Shown here in pieces: positions 33,999 to 43,154 of a stretch of 64,000 nucleotides of DNA; the first letter of the stretch is position 1, and every line of letters begins with the position of its first letter. A model generated the notes under the pieces. It did not search any database and was not told where the DNA came from. It saw only the letters and a list, made by a program, of their open reading frames with translations. A program made the position numbers and the translations under genes. Source of the DNA: Pseudomonas syringae (lineage in GTDB: Bacteria > Pseudomonadota > Gammaproteobacteria > Pseudomonadales > Pseudomonadaceae); contig NZ_WKCB01000014.1 of the NCBI RefSeq assembly GCF_021606685.1, forward strand, positions 1 through 64,000. Direction: 5' to 3'.

Positions 33999-34541
33999 GT
34001 GCCAGGTGGCACAGTCGCGCGCAGGCAGCTGACTCTCTTGGCGGATGAAAAACTCCAGCTTTACCTGACTCACCGGGCCGCGCTGCTGGACTATGCCGCG
34101 CCCATCGTCGGCTGTCGCGCCCGCGCCGAGGACGTGGTGCAGGACGCCTGGCTGCGTTTCAGCGGCCAGTCCGAGCACACCGATATCCGCCACCCGGCGA
34201 GCTACCTGTACCGTATCGTGCGCAACCTTGCCCTCGACCTCACCCGCCGCACCGCCACCGAACGCGTGCAGCCGGGCGGTGATGAACTGCTCAACGAGTT
34301 GCCGTCGAGCAGTGCCTCCCCCGAGCGTGAAGTCAGCAGCCAGAACGAGCTGCAAGCCATCTCGCGCGCCATGGCGCAATTGCCCGAGCGCACACAGCGT
34401 GCGTTTGAACTGCATCGCCTGGGCGGTTTCACCTTGCAACAGGTGGCCGCCGAGCTGGGGGTGTCGACGGCACTGGTGCATCAGCTGGTGCATGATGCGC
34501 TGCGCCATTGCATGGATTGCCTGGAGCCGGATGATGACTGA
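33999..34541 (+). CDS. ECF sigma factor, FecI-like (unit 2)
   Basis: A 180-residue ECF sigma with region 2 (CRARAEDVVQDAWLRFS, SYLYRIVRNLALDLTRR) and region 4 (LPERTQRAFELHRLGGFTLQQVAAELGVSTALVHQLV). Iron-starvation type. I use the GTG at 33999; a TTG near 34038 is also possible, as neither has a strong Shine-Dalgarno. A Fur box lies upstream and the fecR frame begins at its end. It should drive the receptor/protease/ABC genes downstream. Confidence 0.87.
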   Translation: MPGGTVARRQLTLLADEKLQLYLTHRAALLDYAAPIVGCRARAEDVVQDAWLRFSGQSEHTDIRHPASYLYRIVRNLALDLTRRTATERVQPGGDELLNELPSSSASPEREVSSQNELQAISRAMAQLPERTQRAFELHRLGGFTLQQVAAELGVSTALVHQLVHDALRHCMDCLEPDDD

Positions 34542-34650
34542 TCAAGCTGGCTCTTTTCTGAAAAAACCCAACGCCAGTGCGTCTTTTGCAGAGAAGGGCG
34601 AATCCATGGGATCCTGCCCGCCGTTTTTTGCCTGCGGAGATGCTCCCGTC

Positions 34651-35610
34651 ATGCCCACCGAGGATTGCGCCAACACCCGCCGCGATCAGGCCCTGGACTG
34701 GCTGATGCGTGTGCAACAGGCGCCGCTGGACGCGGACCTGCGTGCGCAGTTGGCCCACTGGTGTGGCGCCGACGAGGCCAACGCCAAGGCCTACCGCAAG
34801 GCCGAACGCGTGTGGCAACTGACCGGGCAAATGACGCCAGCCACCGCCGCACACTGGCCGCAACCGGCCGCACCGATGCCGCGCCCTGCCGCCCGCCCTC
34901 GTCGCACCCGGCGTTGGCTCGCCGCCGCTGTTGCGGCGTGCCTGGTGGTGGCCCTGGCGCCCAGCCTGCTGCTGCGCTGGCAAGCCGATTACCGCACCGG
35001 CGCCGGTGAAACCCTCGACATCACCCTCAGTGACGGCAGTGTGGTGCAACTCGACAGCCACTCGGCCATTGCCGTGGACATCGCCGGCAACCACCGCGAC
35101 GTGCGGCTGCTGAGCGGCCAGGCGTTTTTCAAGGTGATACCGGACAAGAGCAAGCCCTTTCACGTGGTGACCAAGGCATTGCGCGTGACCGTCACCGGCA
35201 CGGCTTTCAACGTGGATGCCACACCCAATCACCCAAGCGTCGCCGTGCAACAGGGTTCGGTGAATGTCGATGCGCTGCCCAGCCATCGCGCCCTCGCCAG
35301 CCTGGTGCCGGGGCAACGCCTCAGCTATCTGGGCGGCCGTGCCGAACTCAGCCGCTTTACCCCCAGCCAGGCCGCCCCATGGCGCCAGGGCCAGTTGATT
35401 GCCGATGACCTGCCGATCAGCGAAGTACTGGAGCAGCTGCGCCGCTACACCCCGGGCCTGATCGTATTGCGCGATGCACAGCTCGGCGCGCAGCGGGTCA
35501 CCGGTGTGTACGACCTGCGCAAACCCCAGGCAGCGCTGCACGCCGTATTGCAACCGTATGGGGCCAAAGTCCGCGCCTACGGCCCGTGGCTGCTGGTGCT
35601 GACCCGGTAA
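34651..35610 (+). CDS. FecR-family anti-sigma regulator (unit 2)
   Basis: A 319-residue FecR protein. DUF4880 (about 10-55, RDQALDWLMRVQQAPLDADL, WCGADEANAKAYRKAERVW), TM helix about 85-107 preceded by RRTRRWLAAAVAA, then periplasmic FecR domain (DITLSDGSVVQLDSHSAIAV, VTGTAFNVDA) and an STN-like C-terminus (LEQLRRYTPGLIVLRDAQLG). Earlier in-frame ATGs (34531/34534 and 34606-34608) could add up to 40 residues and would abut the sigma stop; the family alignment favours 34651. It senses the state of TonB receptor 2. Confidence 0.85.
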   Translation: MPTEDCANTRRDQALDWLMRVQQAPLDADLRAQLAHWCGADEANAKAYRKAERVWQLTGQMTPATAAHWPQPAAPMPRPAARPRRTRRWLAAAVAACLVVALAPSLLLRWQADYRTGAGETLDITLSDGSVVQLDSHSAIAVDIAGNHRDVRLLSGQAFFKVIPDKSKPFHVVTKALRVTVTGTAFNVDATPNHPSVAVQQGSVNVDALPSHRALASLVPGQRLSYLGGRAELSRFTPSQAAPWRQGQLIADDLPISEVLEQLRRYTPGLIVLRDAQLGAQRVTGVYDLRKPQAALHAVLQPYGAKVRAYGPWLLVLTR

Positions 35611-35621
35611 ATTGGCAGCCG

Positions 35622-35654
35622 TTTGAAAATAGTTGATGTTTTTTCTGAAAATCC
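35622..35654 (+). promoter_or_regulatory. Two-box element before TonB receptor 2
   Basis: TTTGAAAATA (35622-35631) and CTGAAAATCC (35645-35654) 23 bases apart, the same layout as at 30039-30072. A CCCGTCTTC downstream (35665-35673) could be a CGTC-type ECF -10. Confidence 0.45.
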
Positions 35655-35748
35655 CCCGCGCTGTCCCGTCTTCTGTCCCGCGCGCAGCAATTGAGATGTA
35701 TTCGTATTCATTGACTGGCCGGTGTTAAGCCGGCGCGGGGACCTTTGC

Positions 35749-38571
35749 ATGAAACACACCCTTCACCGCTTGCCTGGGCAGCGCGGCCCGTGGACGCTGC
35801 GCCTGAAAAACAGCGCCGGGGCCGGCTTACTGGGCCTTTGCTGCGCGTTCGGCGCAGTGCCCCAGGCCCTCGCGCAGGCACAGACTGCCGACAGCGCGGC
35901 CCACGGTTTCAGCATCCCGGCCCAGCCACTGGCGGGCGCGTTGATCGCCTTTGGCCAACAAAGCGGCCAGCAGGTGACAGTCGACCCGCAACTGCTCAAA
36001 GGCGTGAATTCACCCGGTGTGATCGGCGCCATGAGCAACGACGCCGCCCTCGCCTACCTGCTGCAAGGCACCGGCATCGGCTGGGCGTATCAGGAGGGCG
36101 CACTGGTATTCCATCGCTTGCCCAGCGCCGACGCCGGCCCGCTGACGCTCGACAACACCATCGTGTTGGGTTTCACCGAAGAGAACTCGTTCCAGGGCGC
36201 CACCGTGATCGATCAACGCGCGATCCAGGCCTTCCCCGGCGCCAACGGCGACATCACCACCCTGCTGCAGATGCACCCCGCCGTGCAGTTCAGCAGCGCG
36301 CAGAAAAGCTCAAATACTCCCGGCGAAATCGACCCGGCCGACATCAGCATCAACGGCGCCAAGTTCTACCAGAACAACTTCATGATCGACGGCATGTCGA
36401 TCAACAACGACATCGACCCCGGCGCCCACGGCTACAGCGAAACCCGCCAGTTCGACGCAGCGCCGAGCCGCTCCCACGGCATCGCCCTGGACGCCGACCT
36501 GCTGCAGGAAGTGAAGGTCTACGACAGTAACGTGCCTGCCGAATACGGTGGCTTCAACGGCGGCGTGGTCGATGCGATCACCCGTCGCCCGAGCCAGGAC
36601 CTGCATGGCAAGTTCTCCTATTCCATGACCCGTTCGGCGTGGACCAAATACCACATCACCGCCGAAGACCAGGAGGCATTCGACAACGCGTCCAACGAGC
36701 AGTACCAGCCCGACTTCAAGAAAACCACGATGCGCGGCATGCTCGAAGGCCACCTCACCGACGACTTTGGCGCCATTCTGAGCTTCTCGCAAAAGCGCTC
36801 GGTGATCCCGTTGAACCGCTACGCCAACGGCTACACCAGCGCCACGGGCGACAACGAAAAAGACCAGACGCGCCAGCTCGACAACTACATGCTCAAGACC
36901 TACTGGAACGTCAACGACCGCCTGAGCCTGGACGCCTCGTTCATCAAGGCCCCGCAGGAAAACACCTATTTTCGCGAGAACTACGTGAACTCCGGCTTCA
37001 CCAATATCAACGGTGGCTGGCAGGGTTCGCTCAAGGCGGTGTGGGAAGGCGATTCGGCGCGCTGGACCCACACCGTGGCGTTGACCGATCTCAACAGCTC
37101 GCGCAAGTCGGAGTCCACCGACATGATCGGCTGGTACTACTCCAGCGTAAAAAACTGGGGCATCCCGCTCTCCAACACCTCGCGCAGTGGCGAAGGCGCC
37201 TATGGCGACCTGGACCAGACCCAACGCGGCATCGACTACAAGCTCAAGGCCGATTGGCAGGCGTTCAACTGGGGCGGTGCCGAGCATCAATTCACTGGCG
37301 GCATGGAACTGACCCGCAACGAAGCCACCTGGGAACGCAACAGCGCGGCCACCAGCGCGCTCGTCGGTCGGCGCGACAACGGCGCCACCTGCATCAACAA
37401 CGATAACCTCTGCTCCATCGGCCTGCTGCTCAACGGCAACACGCGCCAATGGGCCAACACCATCAACGTGTACGGCGCCGGCAAGCTGGACCTGACCGAA
37501 ACCAAGTACGCATTCCACCTGCAAGACGCCATTCAGATCGGCAAGCTCGGCCTGCGCCCCGGCCTGCGCTTTGAAGGCGACGATTACATGGAAGACAAAA
37601 ACCTCGCGCCACGCTTTGCTGGCGACTACGACTTCTTCGGCGACCGCAGCACCGTGCTGGTCTTCGGCGCCAACCGTTACTACGGGCGCAACCTGTTCAA
37701 GTATCGCCTCGCCGACGGGCGCCAGGCCTTCAACACCCGCTACACCCGCACCACCCAGGGCGGTGCCTGGACCTCCATTCAGGGCAAGAACCTGAACAAA
37801 TTTTCCGACCTCAACGTGCCCTACGATGACGAATGGACCCTGGGCCTTGACCAGGTCTGGCTCGACACCGACTTTCGCCTCAAGTACGTGCACCGCGAAG
37901 GCAAGGACCAGATCGTGCGCGCCTCCAACCGCGTGCTGGGCACCGGCGCCGCCGCCGGTTACGACACCATCTATTACACCTACACCAACGCGGCCTCCAG
38001 CGAGAGCGACAACATCAGCCTGACCATCACGCCCAAGCACGAATTCAAGTGGCAAGGCACGCGCACCAGCGTCCAGGCGGCGTTTGACTGGTCACAGACC
38101 AAAGACGCCTACGGCACCTACGATTCAGGCGTCGACGCCGGTGAATTCGCCGACGACGACGTGATCTACGACGGCAAGCGCATGGCCTACAGCGAACTGC
38201 CCGCCGGCGACTTCAACCGCCCATGGACAGCGCGCCTGACCACGATTACCGAGATTCCGCAGTGGAACCTCACCGTGAGCAACTTTTTGCGTTATCGCGG
38301 CGCCTACGAACAGATCATCAAGACCGACGCCACCACCGTCATCGGTGACGAGACCCTGGAGGTGTATGACGCCGCCCAGGTCAAGGCCGCGCCTACCTGG
38401 GACATGCGCGTCAGTTGGGAGATCCCCACCGGTAAGGACCAGGCGCTGTTCGCCGCCGTGGATATCACCAACGTGACCGACCACGTCAACGAAATCGTCG
38501 GCAAAAACAGCTCGGTCGTCAGCTACGAAGTCGGCCGCCAATACTGGCTGGAAGTCGGTTACCGCTTCTAG
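35749..38571 (+). CDS. Large TonB-dependent receptor with STN domain (unit 2, FusA/YddB-like role)
   Basis: A 940-residue outer-membrane receptor. Basic N-terminus and signal peptide to about residue 45 (ALAQA), STN domain (about 50-125, FSIPAQPLAGALIAFGQQSG), plug (about 150-300, ISINGAKFYQNNFMIDGMSI, VKVYDSNVPAEYGGFNGGVV) and barrel ending LEVGYRF. The plug lacks the siderophore-receptor PQSISVVT signature and looks like receptors for larger substrates. A Cys pair (TCINNDNLC) marks a disulphide loop. The operon continues with an M16 protease and a fused ABC transporter, as in the ferredoxin-uptake Fus system and in yddB-pqqL-yddA, so an iron protein or peptide is the likely cargo. Confidence 0.87.
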   Translation: MKHTLHRLPGQRGPWTLRLKNSAGAGLLGLCCAFGAVPQALAQAQTADSAAHGFSIPAQPLAGALIAFGQQSGQQVTVDPQLLKGVNSPGVIGAMSNDAALAYLLQGTGIGWAYQEGALVFHRLPSADAGPLTLDNTIVLGFTEENSFQGATVIDQRAIQAFPGANGDITTLLQMHPAVQFSSAQKSSNTPGEIDPADISINGAKFYQNNFMIDGMSINNDIDPGAHGYSETRQFDAAPSRSHGIALDADLLQEVKVYDSNVPAEYGGFNGGVVDAITRRPSQDLHGKFSYSMTRSAWTKYHITAEDQEAFDNASNEQYQPDFKKTTMRGMLEGHLTDDFGAILSFSQKRSVIPLNRYANGYTSATGDNEKDQTRQLDNYMLKTYWNVNDRLSLDASFIKAPQENTYFRENYVNSGFTNINGGWQGSLKAVWEGDSARWTHTVALTDLNSSRKSESTDMIGWYYSSVKNWGIPLSNTSRSGEGAYGDLDQTQRGIDYKLKADWQAFNWGGAEHQFTGGMELTRNEATWERNSAATSALVGRRDNGATCINNDNLCSIGLLLNGNTRQWANTINVYGAGKLDLTETKYAFHLQDAIQIGKLGLRPGLRFEGDDYMEDKNLAPRFAGDYDFFGDRSTVLVFGANRYYGRNLFKYRLADGRQAFNTRYTRTTQGGAWTSIQGKNLNKFSDLNVPYDDEWTLGLDQVWLDTDFRLKYVHREGKDQIVRASNRVLGTGAAAGYDTIYYTYTNAASSESDNISLTITPKHEFKWQGTRTSVQAAFDWSQTKDAYGTYDSGVDAGEFADDDVIYDGKRMAYSELPAGDFNRPWTARLTTITEIPQWNLTVSNFLRYRGAYEQIIKTDATTVIGDETLEVYDAAQVKAAPTWDMRVSWEIPTGKDQALFAAVDITNVTDHVNEIVGKNSSVVSYEVGRQYWLEVGYRF

Positions 38572-38616
38572 GCCCGAGACCTGAACCGCCTTTTTCCTGA
38601 TTAGCCTGGAACCCCT

Positions 38617-41373
38617 ATGAACAAGATACTTGCAGGCCTGCTCGGCCCGCTGCTGCTGTGCGCCTGCGCGGCCCCCGTCACCGAGGCGCCGCTGCCGTGG
38701 GCGCCGCAGGTGGTGCGCGGCAAACTGGCCAATGGTCTGGAATACCGTCTGGTGCGTGACAGCAGCCAGGCCGGCCGCCTGGACCTGCGCCTGACCGTGC
38801 GCGCCGGCTCCGTCGATGAAGACGACGACCAGGTCGGCGTAGCACACATGCTCGAACACCTGACCTTCCGCAGCCGTGCCGGGCAAGCCACCGATCTGCG
38901 CGCGCAAATGAGTGCATTGGGGTGGGTGCAGGGGCGCAATTTCAATGCGGTCACCAGCTACGATCGCACCCAATACCTGCTCAGCCCGCTGGCCGGCAGC
39001 ACGCAAACGCCGGTCGCGCTTTCGATGCTGGCGCAGCTGGTGTTCGCCGGCGACTACAACGCCACCGACCTTGAGCGCGAGCGCCCGATTGTGATCGAAG
39101 AATGGCGCGGCGGCCTCGGCGTGGCGCAGCGCATGAATGACCAACGCGCGGCCTCGCAGCGCGTCGGCTCGCGCTACCCGCAGCACCGCACCATCGGCAA
39201 CGAGGCGGCGATCCGCACGGCGTCGCTGGGCGCCCTGCAGCGCTTTCAACAGCGCTGGTACGTGCCCAACAACATGCTGCTGTCGGTAACCGGCGATTTT
39301 GACCCGCAGCAGTTGGCGCAACAGATTCAGCAGGCGTTTGGCACCCCCGCCGCACGTACGCTGCCCGCGCGTGAGCATCGCGAATTGCCGTTGGACAACC
39401 AGCTGAAAATCTTCCGCCTGCAAGACCCGCAAACCGGCAGCAACCAAGTGTCGCTGCTGTTTCGCATGCACGAGCCGGACAGCCGTGGCTTCACCGCCAG
39501 TGCCACCCGCGAACGCCTGATCGACCGCATGACGCTGTCGGCCATGCTCGCCCAACTGCGCCGCCAACCCCTGCAACCCGGGGTGCGCAGCCTGACCGCA
39601 CAAAAGACCCAGATCGGCGACTACTCCAGCGTGCTGGGCGTCGCCGCCGGCGTGGAAGGCGCTCACCATGACGCCGCCTTGAAGCAACTGTTGACCGAGC
39701 TTGAACGCTTGCGCCAGCACGGCCTCAGCGCACAGGACCTGAAGGTTGAACAGGCGAAGATCCGCCAACTGGCGAACAACATGCTGGCCAAGGATGAGTC
39801 GCGTACCTTCGAGCAATGGGTAACCACGCTCAACGACGCCGCCGTGCAGAACCGTATCGTCGTGGCGCCGCATCAGATCGCCCGACTGACCCTGCAAGCC
39901 CTCGACACCGTCGACCTCAGCGTCGTCAACGCGCGACTGCGCGCCTGGCTGGACAGCCCCGACCAGGTACTCCAACTGACCGCACCGGGCAGCAGCGTCG
40001 TGCGCCTGCCCACGGTGGACGAGGTGCAAGAACTGCGCGCGAGCATCGCCCAGATCTCATTGAGCGCGCCCCAGGTTGCCGTGCCGGTGGCGCCGCCGAG
40101 CGTGACCTTCACACCACCGCCCAGCGGGCAACCGGGCACGCTGACCGGCAAACGCACGTTCACGGCGGAGCACGTTGAACACTGGCAATTGGGCAACGGC
40201 GACCGCCTGGTCTGGCTGCGCCGCAACGGCGAAAAAGGCCAATGGCGCCTGCAGGCGGAATCCGCCGCCGGGTTCAATCGCAGTGACGTGCCCGCCTGGC
40301 GCCTGCAAATGGCCGCGCAACTGGGCAGCGCCAGTGGCCCCGACGGGTTGGAGGCTTGGCGCAAGCAGCACAAGGCGACCCTGAGCCTTGAGCACAGCGC
40401 CACGCGCTTGCAGTTGAGCGCGAGCAGCCAGCCGTCGCTCAACGCCTTGACGTCGTTGTTGCAAAGCTACCGCCAGAGCCAGGTCGGTGCAGTGATCGAT
40501 GAAGCGCTGTTCAACGCCGCCCGCGACGATTTGCTCACGCGCGTCAGCACTCGCCCCGACGCAATCGCCATCGCCCGCCGTGAGCTGCGCTACGGCGCCG
40601 ACACCTGGCAAAGTCCCGATCAAGACGCCCTGGAGCAGTTGCAATCGACCACGCTGAGCGAGGACTGGCAGCAGTTGGTACAGGCGCCGGTCACTTACTA
40701 CCTGATGGCCGACGTCGATCCCGCGCAACTGGAAAACCTCGTGCGCGAGCAGTTGGCAAATATTCCGCGCGGCACCGCGCACGCCACCCGCCCTGCCCTG
40801 CAAGTGCCCGGTCAACGCCGCACCGACCTGGCCGTCGCCCTGGAACCGCGCGTGGTGCTGGAAGCCAGCAGCTTCAGCGAACACCCCTGGTCGCCCGAGG
40901 CTGCCGCGCGCGTCGCCGCGCTGCGTGAGTTGGCCAACCAACAGCTCAAGCAACGCCTGCGCGGCGAAGCCTCCGGCATCTATCGCCTGCGCTTCGACAG
41001 CACGCTGAACCCCGACACCCAGCGTATCGAAAGCCAGCTGAGCTTTACCTGCGACCCGCAGCGAGCCGAGGAGCTGTGGGCCCTGGCCGAGCAAACCCTG
41101 GCGCAGTTGGGCGGCTCGGTGGATGTGCCCTGGGTCGCCAGCGAGCGCGCCGAACTGCGTCGCCAGGAGCGAAAGCGCCTGCTCGACCCCGAGACCCAGT
41201 GGCGCCGCCTGCTGCTCAGCGAGCGTCAATGGCACGACCCGCGCTACCTGAGCCGGCAGGCCACGTTGCCGGCCGGCCTGCGCCTTGAAGCGCTCAAGCC
41301 CTTGGCGAGCCAGCTGTTCCCGCCCGCCAACCAAGTGCTGCTGCGCGTATTGCCCAAGGTGGACGCACCGTGA
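38617..41373 (+). CDS. M16 zinc protease lipoprotein (FusC/PqqL-like)
   Basis: A 918-residue inverzincin. N-terminal signal with a lipobox-like LCAC (cysteine 17) suggests a periplasm-facing lipoprotein. Two M16 halves follow: the first carries HMLEH (H77, E80, H81) with the third ligand near E161 (IVIEEWRGG); the second half (from about 520) lacks a zinc motif, as in PqqL and pitrilysin. FusC of Pectobacterium cleaves plant ferredoxin after import; PqqL of E. coli sits with YddA and YddB. The gene follows the receptor by 45 bases and overlaps the ABC gene (GTGA), so all three are co-expressed. Confidence 0.88.
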   Translation: MNKILAGLLGPLLLCACAAPVTEAPLPWAPQVVRGKLANGLEYRLVRDSSQAGRLDLRLTVRAGSVDEDDDQVGVAHMLEHLTFRSRAGQATDLRAQMSALGWVQGRNFNAVTSYDRTQYLLSPLAGSTQTPVALSMLAQLVFAGDYNATDLERERPIVIEEWRGGLGVAQRMNDQRAASQRVGSRYPQHRTIGNEAAIRTASLGALQRFQQRWYVPNNMLLSVTGDFDPQQLAQQIQQAFGTPAARTLPAREHRELPLDNQLKIFRLQDPQTGSNQVSLLFRMHEPDSRGFTASATRERLIDRMTLSAMLAQLRRQPLQPGVRSLTAQKTQIGDYSSVLGVAAGVEGAHHDAALKQLLTELERLRQHGLSAQDLKVEQAKIRQLANNMLAKDESRTFEQWVTTLNDAAVQNRIVVAPHQIARLTLQALDTVDLSVVNARLRAWLDSPDQVLQLTAPGSSVVRLPTVDEVQELRASIAQISLSAPQVAVPVAPPSVTFTPPPSGQPGTLTGKRTFTAEHVEHWQLGNGDRLVWLRRNGEKGQWRLQAESAAGFNRSDVPAWRLQMAAQLGSASGPDGLEAWRKQHKATLSLEHSATRLQLSASSQPSLNALTSLLQSYRQSQVGAVIDEALFNAARDDLLTRVSTRPDAIAIARRELRYGADTWQSPDQDALEQLQSTTLSEDWQQLVQAPVTYYLMADVDPAQLENLVREQLANIPRGTAHATRPALQVPGQRRTDLAVALEPRVVLEASSFSEHPWSPEAAARVAALRELANQQLKQRLRGEASGIYRLRFDSTLNPDTQRIESQLSFTCDPQRAEELWALAEQTLAQLGGSVDVPWVASERAELRRQERKRLLDPETQWRRLLLSERQWHDPRYLSRQATLPAGLRLEALKPLASQLFPPANQVLLRVLPKVDAP

Positions 41374-43154
41374 ACAGCCTGCGCACGTTCTACCGCCTCG
41401 CGGCGCCGTTCTGGCGCCAGCGTTCCCAGTGGCTGGGCTGGCTGATGCTCGTCGGCATCATCGGCATGGGCCTGCTGTTGGTGCAGATCAACGTGTTGAT
41501 CAATGCCTGGAGCAAGTCCTTCTACGACACCCTGAGCGCGTTCGACACCCCAGCCTTGTACGCGCTGATGGGCCGCTACGTGATCTACCTGAGTGCCTAC
41601 GTGGTAATCGTGGTGGCGCTGGACTGGGTACGCAAAGCCCTGGTGCTGCGTTGGCGCCAGGCCATGACCGAGCATTTCACCCACGCCTGGCTGGCTGACC
41701 AGGCCTTCTACCGCCTGGGGTTGAACGGCGAACCGGACAACCCCGATCAGCGCATCAGCGAAGACGTGGACATCGTCGCCACCTTGAGCGTAGAGCTGGT
41801 GGCGTCGTTCATTGTCAACATGGCCCAGGTCGGCGCGTTCATGAGCATCCTGTGGCAACTGTCCGGGGTGCAGACCTTTAACCTCGGCGACTACAGCATC
41901 ACCGTGTCGGGTTACCTGGTGTGGATTGTGCTGCTGTATACCCTGGCCGGCAGCCTGATCACCCATTGGGTTGGCCGCCCGTTGCACCGGTTGAACGTGG
42001 ACAGCCAGCACTACGAGGCGGACTTTCGCGCCAGCCTGTTGCGCAAGCGCGAGCACGCCGAGCAGATCGCCCTGTACCGTGGCGAAGCGGTGGAGCGCCA
42101 GCACCTGGCCGAACGCTTCGGGGCGATTGCGCGCAATTGGCGCCAGTTGATGGGGCGCGAGCGCAACCTCAGCCTGTTTGTTGTCAGTTATGAGCGGTTA
42201 AGCCTGATTATTCCGGTGTTTGCCGCCCTCCCCGCGTTTCTGGCCAAAACCATCACCCTGGGCGGGCTGATGCAGATCCGCAGCGCGTTCAGCGCGGTGC
42301 AAGGTTCCCTCAGTTGGTTTATCAAGCTGTACCCCAAGTTGATGCGCTGGAGTTCGGCGGTGGAGCGGCTGGGGCAATTTGAGCAGGCGATTGCGGCGAG
42401 CCGCTGCCAGGCCAAGGCCCCGGTGGTCGGCGATTGCCTGTGCGTCAGTGGTCTGGATGTACTGCGCCCCGACGCCGGCGTGTTGCTGGCGGATGTGTCG
42501 CTGCAGGTGGCCAAGGGCGAATGGCTGTTGGTGGCCGGGCGCAGCGGCATTGGCAAATCGACCCTGCTGCGCACCTTGCAAGGTATCTGGCCGTATTGCC
42601 GGGGCGGCTGGCAATTACCGCCGGGGCGCAGCCTGTTACTGCCGCAGAAACCGTATCTGCCGAGCATGCCATTGCGCAACCTGCTGGCGTATCCGGACGT
42701 TGAGGTCCCCAGCGCGGTGCGCTTGAAAGCCGTGTTGCAGCAGGTCGGTCTTCCCGGCCTGGCGCCACGCCTGGATGAGCAAACCGAATGGGCGCGTGAA
42801 TTGTCCGGCGGCGAACAACAGCGTATCGGCCTGGCGCGGGCGCTGCTGTTTGCGCCCGACACCTTGTATCTGGATGAAGCGACCAACCAGCTCGACGAGG
42901 CCAGCGCACAGGCGCTACTGGTACTGCTGCGCGAGCAACTGCCGCACTGCACGGTGATCGGCATCAGCCATCAGGCGACCCTGGCAGGGTTGTTTGACCG
43001 CACCTGGTCGCCTGTTACAGAGCCTGGGAGCCCATCGCCTTCATCAACACCAGGTCCCGTGCATAAATATCCGGCGCATACACCAAGCCTCCCTGGCGAT
43101 CCACTTCCACTGTCCAGTAGCCCAATAGCACCGGCACCGGGGTGGCCAGCCTGA
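41370..43154 (+). CDS. YddA/FusD-type fused ABC transporter
   Basis: A 594-residue half-transporter with an ABC_membrane_2 (SbmA/BacA-type) region of about six helices (about 20-330) and a C-terminal ATPase: Walker A GRSGIGKSTLLR, signature LSGGEQQR, Walker B TLYLDEATNQLD, H-loop GISHQ. It would act as a dimer in the inner membrane, perhaps importing or exporting peptide products of the M16 protease. The GTG start overlaps the protease stop. Oddity: after the ATPase the frame continues about 45 Pro/Ser-rich residues, overlapping the convergent L,D-transpeptidase gene by 140 bases. Confidence 0.88.
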   Translation: MNSLRTFYRLAAPFWRQRSQWLGWLMLVGIIGMGLLLVQINVLINAWSKSFYDTLSAFDTPALYALMGRYVIYLSAYVVIVVALDWVRKALVLRWRQAMTEHFTHAWLADQAFYRLGLNGEPDNPDQRISEDVDIVATLSVELVASFIVNMAQVGAFMSILWQLSGVQTFNLGDYSITVSGYLVWIVLLYTLAGSLITHWVGRPLHRLNVDSQHYEADFRASLLRKREHAEQIALYRGEAVERQHLAERFGAIARNWRQLMGRERNLSLFVVSYERLSLIIPVFAALPAFLAKTITLGGLMQIRSAFSAVQGSLSWFIKLYPKLMRWSSAVERLGQFEQAIAASRCQAKAPVVGDCLCVSGLDVLRPDAGVLLADVSLQVAKGEWLLVAGRSGIGKSTLLRTLQGIWPYCRGGWQLPPGRSLLLPQKPYLPSMPLRNLLAYPDVEVPSAVRLKAVLQQVGLPGLAPRLDEQTEWARELSGGEQQRIGLARALLFAPDTLYLDEATNQLDEASAQALLVLLREQLPHCTVIGISHQATLAGLFDRTWSPVTEPGSPSPSSTPGPVHKYPAHTPSLPGDPLPLSSSPIAPAPGWPA

